Below are positions 1 to 6,922 of a DNA stretch of 14,142 bases, piece by piece. The DNA is from a bacterium (lineage in GTDB: Bacteria > Desulfobacterota > Deferrisomatia > Deferrisomatales > BM512): assembly GCA_009724975.1 (NCBI GenBank), contig SRXB01000017.1, positions 1 to 14,142 on the forward strand. Reading direction: 5' to 3'. The notes beneath the pieces are model-generated. The model did not search any database and had not been told where the DNA came from. It saw nothing but the letters and a program-made list of their open reading frames with translations. Made by a program: the position numbers and the translations under genes. Each line of letters begins with the position of its first letter. Position 1 is the first letter of the stretch.

Positions 1-2
1 GG

Positions 3-755
3 CTGGTGCGCTCGGGGGCGGCGGCGGGCATAGCGATATTGCAATCGGATGAGGGAACTAAGGTGGATCGCTCCCAATTCTGGTTTTCCGGCGAGGGGCA
101 ACCCCTGCCGGTTGGCGAAAATATCGTGTCGGTCAAAATAGAGGACCAGTTCGGCAAATTTCCGATAGGCGCGATGCTGGACAAAAACGGCAAGGCCATT
201 CCTAAAATGGTCGCCGCCTACAAAAGGCTCATGGAATCGCTCGAACTGGAAGAGATAGACGCCGACGCGCTCGCCTGGGCGCTAGTGGACTGGATGGACA
301 ACGACGCCAGCGACGACCAGTACGAATTCAACGACCGCTTCACCGTGCCGGACTCCCCGCCGGAGCACCTCGCGGAAATTGGCAGAATCACCGGCTACGA
401 CAAGTTGCCGAAATACGCCCTGGACAAGATATTGGCGCAAATAGACACCCGCGCGGATCCTTTTTTGAACATAAACACCGCCTCGGTGCCGGTGCTAATG
501 GCCCTTTCCCCCACCCTCTCGGCGGAGGACGCGCAAAAGCTATATGACCAGCTCACCGGCGCACCCGCCAGAAGCGATTCAGATATAGCCGCCTCCTTGC
601 CGAGGGCGGGAAGAACGCTTGGGGTGAAATTCACCTCCTCGCGGCTAAAGCTCGTTCTTGAGGCGGATGTTCGCGGCGTAAGGGCAAAGGCCGAAGCTAT
701 TGTGGAAAAAAACCAAAAGGGGGATTACCTTGTCTCCCAGTGGATAAAACTTTAA
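3..755 (+). CDS. gspK: Type II secretion minor pseudopilin GspK (5' end missing)
   Basis: GspK caps the pseudopilus tip of the type II secretion system together with GspI and GspJ. The reading frame is open to the window edge, so the prepilin leader and hydrophobic N-terminal helix lie upstream; the visible part begins in the Ala-rich helix (RSGAAAGIAIL). Family hallmarks are visible: an acidic WALVDWMDNDASDD segment, where GspK binds calcium, followed later by LNINTASVPVLMAL, the conserved NxNTA segment of the helix-hairpin-helix-like region. The C-terminus YLVSQWIKL is a normal ending. A GTG at position 6 is only an internal codon and is not taken as the start. The next gene is 24 nt downstream, and gspL and gspM do not follow directly as they do in many type II secretion operons. 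The GspK call is confident; the true start cannot be seen. Confidence 0.85.
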   Translation: MVRSGAAAGIAILQSDEGTKVDRSQFWFSGEGQPLPVGENIVSVKIEDQFGKFPIGAMLDKNGKAIPKMVAAYKRLMESLELEEIDADALAWALVDWMDNDASDDQYEFNDRFTVPDSPPEHLAEIGRITGYDKLPKYALDKILAQIDTRADPFLNINTASVPVLMALSPTLSAEDAQKLYDQLTGAPARSDSDIAASLPRAGRTLGVKFTSSRLKLVLEADVRGVRAKAEAIVEKNQKGDYLVSQWIKL

Positions 756-779
756 ACCAGTTTCGCGGGAACCCGGCCA

Positions 780-998
780 ATGATGGAACTAAGAAGGCTC
801 ACCGGCAAAAACGTCCTTGTAAAGGCGGTAGGAATCTCCTACACCGGCATCTTGATAGAAGTCGGTGCGGAGACAGTTATTTTAAGGTCGCCCTCGGGCC
901 ACCGAGAAGTGCCGCTGGACAAAATAATTTCTATAGAAGAGGCCAAGGGCGGCGGCCCCTCGCTGCCGCCTAGCCCCCTCAAAAGAGCCGGTCGCTGA
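780..998 (+). CDS. Small Sm/KOW-like beta-barrel protein, 72 aa, function unknown
   Basis: A small protein not recognised with certainty. Residues 5-55 (LTGKNVLVKAVG, then YTGILIEVGAETVILRS, then REVPLDKIISIEEA) alternate hydrophobic and polar residues and read as four or five short beta strands with Gly turns. That pattern is typical of Sm-like, KOW or SH3-like small barrels that bind RNA or protein. The last 15 residues are Pro/Gly/Lys-rich and probably disordered. Two adjacent ATG codons (780 and 783) could both start it, and no strong Shine-Dalgarno sequence is seen. It lies 24 nt after gspK and 4 nt before the dinG-like gene, so it is probably in one transcript with both. Strand pattern and close packing support a real gene; its role is unknown. 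Confidence 0.6.
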   Translation: MMELRRLTGKNVLVKAVGISYTGILIEVGAETVILRSPSGHREVPLDKIISIEEAKGGGPSLPPSPLKRAGR

Positions 999-1002
999 AC
1001 AA

Positions 1003-2919
1003 TTGGAGCAAATAGCCCGCATTTTCTCCCCGCAAGGCCCCCTCGCGGCGGCGCTTAAGGGATACCAGCACCGCGAGGAGCAGGCTAATTTCGCCCAAAG
1101 CGTCGCAAGGACCCTCCTTGAAGGAGGGATTCTCCTGGCCGAAGCCGGAACCGGCACCGGCAAAACCCTCGCCTACCTCATCCCCGCCGCCCTTTCGGGC
1201 AAAAAGGTGGTTGTCTCCACCGCCACAAAGACCCTCCAGACGCAGATTCTGGAGCGCGATCTGCCCCTCATAGAGGCGGCGCTCGACAAAAAAGTCGCCT
1301 CCGCCCTTTTGAAGGGGCGGGAGAACTACCTATGCCTGCGCCGCTTCAAAAGATATTCCTCCCAGATGGCGCTGGGGGTGGGAAACGTGGCCGACCTTCT
1401 TTACGAATGGGCCAAGGAGACGAAAACCGGCGACAGGGGCGAGCTTTCTTCCCTGCCTGAAGATTTCGACGCATGGCGGCAAATCTGCGCGACCTCCGAG
1501 AGCTGCCTGGGCCAAAAGTGCCGCGAATACGAGCAATGCCACCTGATGAACGCCCGCAAAAAGGCGGCGCGCGCCCAGATAGTGGTGGTCAACCACCACC
1601 TTTTCTTCGCCGACCTCTCGGTAAGGGCGCAAGGAGGAGAGGTCATCCCCTCCTTCTCTGCGGTGATCTTCGACGAGGCCCACCACATCGAACAGGTGGC
1701 GACCCAGTACTTCGGCATTAAGGTAAGCTCCGGCCAGACGGTGGAATTGCTGAAGGACGCGACCCCGCTCCTGGCGGGCAGAAAAAAGGAGCTTTCAAAG
1801 AGCGCCGCGCAAGCCCTTGAGGCTGTGGAAAACGCCTCCTATTCCTTCTGGTCGCTCTTCGGCGCGGGCCAGGCGGCGGTAAGGCTTAAGGAGAACTTCG
1901 ACGGGGAGCCGATTTCAAGGCTGGCGCGCCTCTGCTCGGGGCTGGAACAACTTCTGGCTACTGTCAAGGCCGAGGCCAAGGAGGGGGAAGAGCTTGATTC
2001 CGTTGAAAAAAGAGGGCTCTCCCTCCTTGGTGACCTTCGCTCCTTCATGGAACCCCCGAAGGCGGGGGAAGTGCGGTGGGCGGAGGCTCGGGGGCGCTTC
2101 TCGCAGATATCGAGCGTGCCGGTAGAGATAGGCCCCACCCTTGCCGAAAAACTCTTTTCGGGCCAAAAACCGGTCGTACTTACCTCGGCAACCCTCAGGG
2201 TCGGGGGCTCCTTCGATTACATAGCCGAACGGCTGAAAATACCGCCGGACGCCGCCCAAATCACCATAGAAGGCCCCTTCGACTACAAAAACCAGTGCCT
2301 TCTCTACGTACCCGAGTCCTTCCCCGATCCCGCCGCCCCAAACTTCCCAAAGGCCGTTGCCGAAGAGATACAAAAACTTCTTTCGCTGACAAACGGCAGG
2401 GCCTTTTGCCTCTTCACCTCACACAGAGTCCTTCGGGAGGTTGCGGCGAAGCTTGCCCTCTCCAAACTGGGCTTTACCATACTCGTGCAGGGCGATGCGC
2501 CGCGCGAAGTGCTTCTTGAGAAGTTCCGCGAGGACATCCACTCGGTCCTTCTGGGAGCCCAGGCCTTCTGGGAGGGGGTGGACGTGCCGGGCGAGGCCCT
2601 TTCGGCGGTTATAATCGACAAACTCCCCTTCATGAGCCCGGGCGACCCCCTTGTGGAGGCGCGGATAGAAAAAATCGCCGCCGATGGACACTCCGCCTTC
2701 AACCGCTACCAGCTTCCTATGGCCGCGATGGCCCTCCGCCAAGGCGTTGGCCGCCTGATAAGGAGCACAGACGACCGAGGAGTGGTGGCGGTACTTGACA
2801 CCCGCCTTCTCACAAAGGGCTACGGCTCTTTCATCCGCCGCTCCCTCCCCCTAGCGCCGATAACCAGAAACATCAATGATATCGCCATCTTTTTCAGCAA
2901 AAATAGGCCGGTTTCTTGA
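1003..2919 (+). CDS. dinG: DinG/XPD-family ATP-dependent DNA helicase with Fe-S cluster
   Basis: Superfamily 2 helicase of the DinG/YoaA/XPD group: 5'-3' enzymes that unwind damaged or structured DNA, forks and R-loops. Visible motifs, in order: Q-motif-like YQHREEQ (21-27); Walker A EAGTGTGKT (47-55); four cysteines fitting the 4Fe-4S site (C111, C168, C173, C179; C162 is extra); NHHLFF (197-202); DEAH box (224-227); TSATL (394-398); motif V GAQAFWEGVDVPGEAL; motif VI QGVGRLIR (580-587). At 638 residues it matches the short Gram-negative form and lacks the N-terminal exonuclease domain of Firmicutes DinG. The start is a TTG 4 nt after the preceding stop, chosen because the family N-terminus (IFSPQGPLAAALKGYQ) follows at once; the ribosome binding site is weak. 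It could equally be named YoaA; DinG and YoaA cannot be separated by eye. Confidence 0.93.
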   Translation: MEQIARIFSPQGPLAAALKGYQHREEQANFAQSVARTLLEGGILLAEAGTGTGKTLAYLIPAALSGKKVVVSTATKTLQTQILERDLPLIEAALDKKVASALLKGRENYLCLRRFKRYSSQMALGVGNVADLLYEWAKETKTGDRGELSSLPEDFDAWRQICATSESCLGQKCREYEQCHLMNARKKAARAQIVVVNHHLFFADLSVRAQGGEVIPSFSAVIFDEAHHIEQVATQYFGIKVSSGQTVELLKDATPLLAGRKKELSKSAAQALEAVENASYSFWSLFGAGQAAVRLKENFDGEPISRLARLCSGLEQLLATVKAEAKEGEELDSVEKRGLSLLGDLRSFMEPPKAGEVRWAEARGRFSQISSVPVEIGPTLAEKLFSGQKPVVLTSATLRVGGSFDYIAERLKIPPDAAQITIEGPFDYKNQCLLYVPESFPDPAAPNFPKAVAEEIQKLLSLTNGRAFCLFTSHRVLREVAAKLALSKLGFTILVQGDAPREVLLEKFREDIHSVLLGAQAFWEGVDVPGEALSAVIIDKLPFMSPGDPLVEARIEKIAADGHSAFNRYQLPMAAMALRQGVGRLIRSTDDRGVVAVLDTRLLTKGYGSFIRRSLPLAPITRNINDIAIFFSKNRPVS

Positions 2920-2944
2920 CGATGCCCCACGCCGTGGCTATCAT
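2916..2944 (+). promoter_or_regulatory. Sigma70-like promoter for lon, overlapping the helicase stop codon
   Basis: TTGACG at 2916-2921 and TATCAT at 2939-2944 each match the sigma70 consensus at five of six bases and are separated by exactly 17 nt. The -35 box contains the TGA stop of the upstream helicase gene (2917-2919). Transcription would start near 2951, leaving a 5' leader of about 50 nt before the ATG at 3005. No heat-shock sigma32 pattern (CTTGAAA with CCCCATNT at 13-15 nt) and no CIRCE element was found. Confidence 0.5.
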
Positions 2945-3004
2945 TCCCTATAAACGCGAGAATTGCGCCGCCAAAACGGATAGGCGTTGAAGAAAGAAGA
3001 AGTC

Positions 3005-5422
3005 ATGGCCACAGACGACGCACGCTTAGGGCAAACAAATGAACTTTTGCACGAAGGCATTGACCCCGAGCACGCCAATATTCCCGAAATCCTCCCCGTC
3101 CTCCCCATAAGGGACGTAGTCGTCTTCCCCTATATGATCCTCCCCCTCTTCGTGGGCCGCGAAAAAAGCGTTCTGGCGGTAGAGGAAGCCCTGAAAGAGG
3201 GGCGCATGATCTTTCTGAACACCCAAAAAGACATGGCCGAGGAAAACCCCTCAACAAAAGACCTCCACGAGATGGGAACGGTCGGGCTTATCATGAAAAT
3301 GCTTCGCCTTCCCGACGGAAGGGTCAAGGCGCTGGTGCAGGGGCTGACCAGGGCTAGACGCATAGAAATGGTTAAAACCGAACCCTTTATGGCCGCCCGC
3401 ATAGAGACGCTGCCGGAAGTGGGCGCGCCCGCCAAGGACTACGAATCCGAAGCGCTCGTGCGCTCCGTGCGCGAAAAGGTCGAGGCCGTAATCGAACAGG
3501 GCAAGGGAATCTCAACCGAAATAATGATGGTGCTTGAGAACATAGACGACGTAGGAAGGCTGGCCGACATCGTAGCTGCCAACCTCTCGCTCAAGATAGC
3601 CGACGCCATGCTCATCCTCTCGGCCCACGAGCCCAAAGAGCGCCTCGGCCAGGTGCTGGCCCTCCTTGACCGCGAACTGCAAGTCCTTGAGATGCAAAAG
3701 AAAATAAAGAGCGCCGCCAAGGAGGAGATGTCGCGCTCCCAGCGCGAATATTACCTGCGCCAGCAGATGAAGGCGATTCAGGACGAACTCGGGGTTGAGG
3801 ACGAGCACTCCGAAGAGATGGACAAGCTGAAAAAATCAATTGAAAAGGCGAAGATGTCCAAGGAGGCCAGGGAAGAAGCCCTAAAGGAACTGAACCGCCT
3901 TAAGGACATGTCCCCTTCCTCCGCCGAGGCTTCTGTAATCCGCACCTACATAGACTGGCTCGTCTCGATGCCCTGGAAGAAATCCACCAAGGACAATCTG
4001 GACCTCAAAGAGGCCAAAAAGGTGCTGGACGAGGATCACTACAATCTCGAAAAGGTCAAGGAGAGAATCCTTGAGCACCTCGCAGTCAAAAAGCTCAAGC
4101 CCGACGCCAAGGGCCCGATACTTTGTTTCGTCGGCCCTCCCGGGGTCGGCAAAACTAGCCTCGGCCAGTCGATAGCGCGCGCGATGGGAAGAAAATTCCT
4201 GCGCATAAGCCTTGGCGGAGTGAAGGACGAGGCCGAGATTCGCGGACACAGGCGCACCTATGTCGGAGCCCTGCCCGGGAGAATCGCGCAGGGGCTTAAA
4301 AAGGCCGGGACCAACAACCCGGTCTTCGTCCTGGACGAAGTGGACAAAATCGGACAGGACTTTCGCGGCGACCCCTCCAGCGCGCTCCTTGAGGTCTTGG
4401 ACCCCGCGCAAAACAGCACCTTCGAGGACCATTACCTCAATGTCTCCTTCGACCTTTCGGGGGTTATGTTCATCTGCACCGCCAACATGACCGACCCCAT
4501 ACCGCACGCCCTCCTGGACAGGATGGAGGTAATAAGGCTCACCGGCTACACCCGCGAGGAGAAATTGAAAATCGGGCGCAAATACATAATCCCCCGCCAG
4601 ATGTCCGAGCAGGGGGTGAGCGAAAAATTCCTCAGCATATCCGACGAGGCCATCGGCGCGGTTATAGACGAGTACACGAGAGAGTCCGGCCTTCGCAACT
4701 TCGAGAGGGAAATGGCCAACATCTGCCGCAAGGTGGCGAGAAAGGTCGCCGAGGGAGAGGAGAGGCTTCACCGCATCGGCAAGGGGAATCTGGCCTCGTA
4801 TCTTGGCGCGCCGAGATTTTTGGGCGAAGACGAACTTACCGAAGATGTGGTGGGAGTAACCAACGGCCTCGCCTGGACACAGTCGGGCGGCGACATGCTC
4901 CACATAGAAGCCTCGGCCATAAGCGGCGCAGGCAAGCTCATCCTCACCGGCCAGCTCGGAGACGTGATGAAGGAATCGGCCCAGACGGCCCTCTCTTGGG
5001 CGCGCACAAAGGCCGAGGGGCTTGGCGTGGAGCGCGACTATTTCGACAAGCGCGACTTTCACATCCACGTTCCGGCGGGCGCTATACCCAAGGACGGCCC
5101 TTCGGCGGGTATAACGATAGCCACCGCGCTCATAAGCCTCATCACCGGCAGGCCAATCGACCACAAGCTGGCGATGACCGGCGAGATAACCCTTCGCGGG
5201 CGGGTGCTGCCCATCGGCGGGGTCAAGGAAAAGTGCCTGGCCGCCGCGCGCGCCGGAATAAAGCGCGTCATACTGCCGGAGTTGAACCGCAAGGACGCCG
5301 CCGAGATACCGGCGGAGGCGAAAAAGGCCCTCTCCTTCACCTTCGTCAAGACAATGGATGAGGTTTACGAGCTGGCGCTAACCAAAAACGCGAAAAAACT
5401 CTCCGCCCGGAAGAAGAAGTGA
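3005..5422 (+). CDS. lon: ATP-dependent Lon protease (Ser-Lys, AAA+)
   Basis: LonA-type soluble cytoplasmic AAA+ protease that unfolds and degrades damaged proteins and short-lived regulators as a homohexamer. Numbering from ATG 3005 gives 805 residues, the usual size. The N-terminal substrate-binding domain begins at VLPIRDVVVFPYMILPLFVGR. A charged coiled coil follows (REYYLRQQMKAIQDELG). Walker A GPPGVGKT is at 377-384, Walker B FVLDEVDKIG has D444/E445, and the C-terminal protease domain has Ser700 in DGPSAG and Lys743 in GGVKEK. The S-K spacing of 43 equals that of E. coli Lon (S679/K722). A TTG at 2987 would add six residues; the ATG is preferred because it is preceded by the purine-rich AGAAAGAAGAAG. 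It has its own promoter and overlaps thiL by 4 nt. No missing catalytic residue. Confidence 0.97.
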   Translation: MATDDARLGQTNELLHEGIDPEHANIPEILPVLPIRDVVVFPYMILPLFVGREKSVLAVEEALKEGRMIFLNTQKDMAEENPSTKDLHEMGTVGLIMKMLRLPDGRVKALVQGLTRARRIEMVKTEPFMAARIETLPEVGAPAKDYESEALVRSVREKVEAVIEQGKGISTEIMMVLENIDDVGRLADIVAANLSLKIADAMLILSAHEPKERLGQVLALLDRELQVLEMQKKIKSAAKEEMSRSQREYYLRQQMKAIQDELGVEDEHSEEMDKLKKSIEKAKMSKEAREEALKELNRLKDMSPSSAEASVIRTYIDWLVSMPWKKSTKDNLDLKEAKKVLDEDHYNLEKVKERILEHLAVKKLKPDAKGPILCFVGPPGVGKTSLGQSIARAMGRKFLRISLGGVKDEAEIRGHRRTYVGALPGRIAQGLKKAGTNNPVFVLDEVDKIGQDFRGDPSSALLEVLDPAQNSTFEDHYLNVSFDLSGVMFICTANMTDPIPHALLDRMEVIRLTGYTREEKLKIGRKYIIPRQMSEQGVSEKFLSISDEAIGAVIDEYTRESGLRNFEREMANICRKVARKVAEGEERLHRIGKGNLASYLGAPRFLGEDELTEDVVGVTNGLAWTQSGGDMLHIEASAISGAGKLILTGQLGDVMKESAQTALSWARTKAEGLGVERDYFDKRDFHIHVPAGAIPKDGPSAGITIATALISLITGRPIDHKLAMTGEITLRGRVLPIGGVKEKCLAAARAGIKRVILPELNRKDAAEIPAEAKKALSFTFVKTMDEVYELALTKNAKKLSARKKK

Positions 5423-6408
5423 GGAAAATAAAGGACCTGGGAGAATTCGGCCTCCTTAGGGAGCTTGGTCTTTTCGGGCAAAAGCTCCCCGAAGGGTGGA
5501 TCGGCCCTGGCGACGATTGCGCGATTGCGCCGAAGAGTGGCGGTAATCTGGCTATAACCACCGACCTTCTCATCGAGGATATCCATTTTCGCCTCTCCAC
5601 CACCGGCCCCCGCGACCTCGGCTGGAAAGCCGCCGCCGTGAACCTGAGCGACCTCGCCTCGATGGGGGCCAGGCCCCTCGCGCTTACAGTTGGTGCGGCG
5701 CTCCCCAAAAACCTTCCCTTCGAATGGGCCGAGGAATTTTATAAGGGACTCAGGGAGTGCGCGGACCGCTTCGACTGCGTACTGGCAGGCGGGGACACCT
5801 CCTCTGCCGAGAAAATCTGCCTTTCGGTGACCGCCCTGGGCGATATGGAGGGGAGAAGACCCCTCTTGCGCTCTGGCGCGCGGGAAAACGACGACCTTTG
5901 GCTTAGCGGAGAGCCCGGAGAGAGCGCCGCTGGCCTTCTTCTGCTGGAAAAGGGCCTCTCCGGCGGCAAAGCCCTGGAAAAATGCCTGCGCCGACACCTT
6001 TGCCCCGAGCCGAGGGTGGAATTGGGGCTTTTGCTCGCCGAAAGAAGGTTGGCGAACTCCGCCATTGACGTCTCGGACGGCGTTTTGGCGGACGCGGGCC
6101 ACATATCGGAAAGAAGCGGGCTGAAGGTGTTGGTGGAAGCCGGTAAAATTCCGATGTCGCGCGAGCTTTGCGCCTGCGCGGCCAAGTCGGGGGCGGATCC
6201 GTTTGAACTTGCCCTTGGGGGTGGCGAGGATTACGAGCTTCTCTTCACCGCGCCCCCGAAAAACCGCGAGGCGATACTTGAAATCGGCAAAGGGCTTGGC
6301 CTTGGGGTTGCAATGGTGGGCAAGGTGGAAAAAGGCTCCGGTGTAAGCCTTTTGGGGGAAGACGGACGGGAGATGGAGCCCAAAAGGTCTGGCTGGTCAC
6401 ATTTTTAG
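5419..6408 (+). CDS. thiL: Thiamine-monophosphate kinase ThiL
   Basis: Phosphorylates thiamine monophosphate to thiamine diphosphate with ATP, the last step of the cofactor pathway, in the cytoplasm. The 329-residue length is normal. Metal- and nucleotide-binding motifs of the ThiL/PurM fold are present: GPGDDCAI (29-36), TTDLLIEDIHF (47-57), NLSDLASMGARP (75-86), AGGDTSSAE (123-131), DVSDG (217-221), GGGEDYELLFTAP and the terminal SGWSHF. The start is a GTG whose last two bases are in the lon TGA (GTGA overlap), implying translational coupling with lon; the A/G-rich end of lon supplies the ribosome binding site. No other thiamine genes are nearby, so this is a dispersed pathway gene carried with a protease. 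No TPP riboswitch was seen upstream, which fits its place inside an operon. Confidence 0.95.
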   Translation: MRKIKDLGEFGLLRELGLFGQKLPEGWIGPGDDCAIAPKSGGNLAITTDLLIEDIHFRLSTTGPRDLGWKAAAVNLSDLASMGARPLALTVGAALPKNLPFEWAEEFYKGLRECADRFDCVLAGGDTSSAEKICLSVTALGDMEGRRPLLRSGARENDDLWLSGEPGESAAGLLLLEKGLSGGKALEKCLRRHLCPEPRVELGLLLAERRLANSAIDVSDGVLADAGHISERSGLKVLVEAGKIPMSRELCACAAKSGADPFELALGGGEDYELLFTAPPKNREAILEIGKGLGLGVAMVGKVEKGSGVSLLGEDGREMEPKRSGWSHF

Positions 6409-6423
6409 CGGCGTCGAGGTTAA

Positions 6424-6509
6424 GCTCCCCCTCCCGAAGGAAGGGGAGCCACCCGGAACCGCTCTGGCTCCTACCCCGGAGAGCTTTGCGCCTTTTTTCG
6501 GGCGCAAGG
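6424..6509. promoter_or_regulatory. Two strong hairpins in the thiL-phasin spacer
   Basis: The first inverted repeat spans 6424-6449: GCTCCCC pairs with GGGGAGC, and after one mismatch three further pairs close a CGAA tetraloop. The second spans 6484-6509: CTTTGCGCC pairs with GGCGCAAGG, including one G-T pair, around an eight-base loop that carries six Ts. Neither is followed by a T-run in the + direction. They may stabilise the thiL mRNA 3' end, belong to a dispersed repeat, or form the leader of the next transcript; the sequence alone does not decide. Confidence 0.45.
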
Positions 6510-6539
6510 TGAATATATTCCGCGATAAAATCCATTTCC

Positions 6540-6561
6540 TCACTCCAAGGAGTGATTTTTT
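6540..6561 (+). terminator. Rho-independent terminator-like hairpin after thiL
   Basis: TCACTC (6540-6545) pairs perfectly with GAGTGA (6550-6555) around a CAAG loop and is followed directly by TTTTTT. The stem is short and of medium GC content, so termination may be partial. Its position only 22 nt before the next ATG suggests that it may act as an attenuator for the phasin-like and kinase genes as well as ending the lon-thiL transcript. Confidence 0.5.
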
Positions 6562-6583
6562 AATTTAAAAATAAGGAGGCGAC

Positions 6584-6922
6584 ATGGCCGGAGGCGGGCA
6601 AGCTACAGAAGGTTCGTTCAGTTTTTTCGCGGCGTGGCTTCTTTTGCACGAAAAGGCCGACGACTGGCTGAAAGACGCGCTGAGAAGGGCCAAAGAGACC
6701 CCCACGGAGGCGCGCAAGGATTACCAGAGCTTCCTTTTGGGGGTCGAGAGCCAAAAGGAGCACCTGAAGGGGATTTTTTCCGAGGCGCTGGTCCACGAGC
6801 TTCGCCACGTCGGGTTTGTCCACAGGGACGACGCCGCAGGCGGCGCCGATGAAATAGGCGAGCTTCGCGAAAGAATCGCGGCGCTGGAAAACCAGCTCTC
6901 CCGCATCAAGGAAAAGATTTGA
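6584..6922 (+). CDS. Phasin-like coiled-coil protein, 112 aa
   Basis: Small, highly charged helical protein. The N-terminus (SFSFFAAWLLLHEKADDWLKDALRRAKET) is an amphipathic helix. The C-terminus (IGELRERIAALENQLSRIKEKI) is a clear heptad coiled coil like those of PhaF/PhaI-type phasin-family regulators of polyester granules. A His-rich middle segment (HELRHVGFVHRDD) has no known meaning here. A perfect AAGGAGG Shine-Dalgarno 6 nt before the ATG makes this the best-supported start of the region. Its stop overlaps the TTG start of the AarF/UbiB-like kinase by 4 nt, so the two proteins are probably made together. No polyhydroxyalkanoate synthase gene is in the window, so a granule role is not shown; scaffolding or regulation of the kinase is an equal possibility. 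The gene is certain, the phasin label moderate. Confidence 0.7.
   Translation: MAGGGQATEGSFSFFAAWLLLHEKADDWLKDALRRAKETPTEARKDYQSFLLGVESQKEHLKGIFSEALVHELRHVGFVHRDDAAGGADEIGELRERIAALENQLSRIKEKI

Noticed and set aside
3881..5164. A 427-codon open frame on the - strand inside lon
   Set aside because: It is antisense to a lon gene with all catalytic motifs intact. Strong codon bias in GC-rich genes commonly leaves the opposite strand open; no ribosome site and no recognisable domain.
3005..5422. Heat-shock or CIRCE control of lon
   Set aside because: No CTTGAAA...CCCCATNT pattern and no TTAGCACTC...GAGTGCTAA inverted repeat was found upstream.
6409..6583. A TPP riboswitch near thiL
   Set aside because: The hairpins lie downstream of thiL, and no conserved CTGAGA motif was found near either end of the gene.
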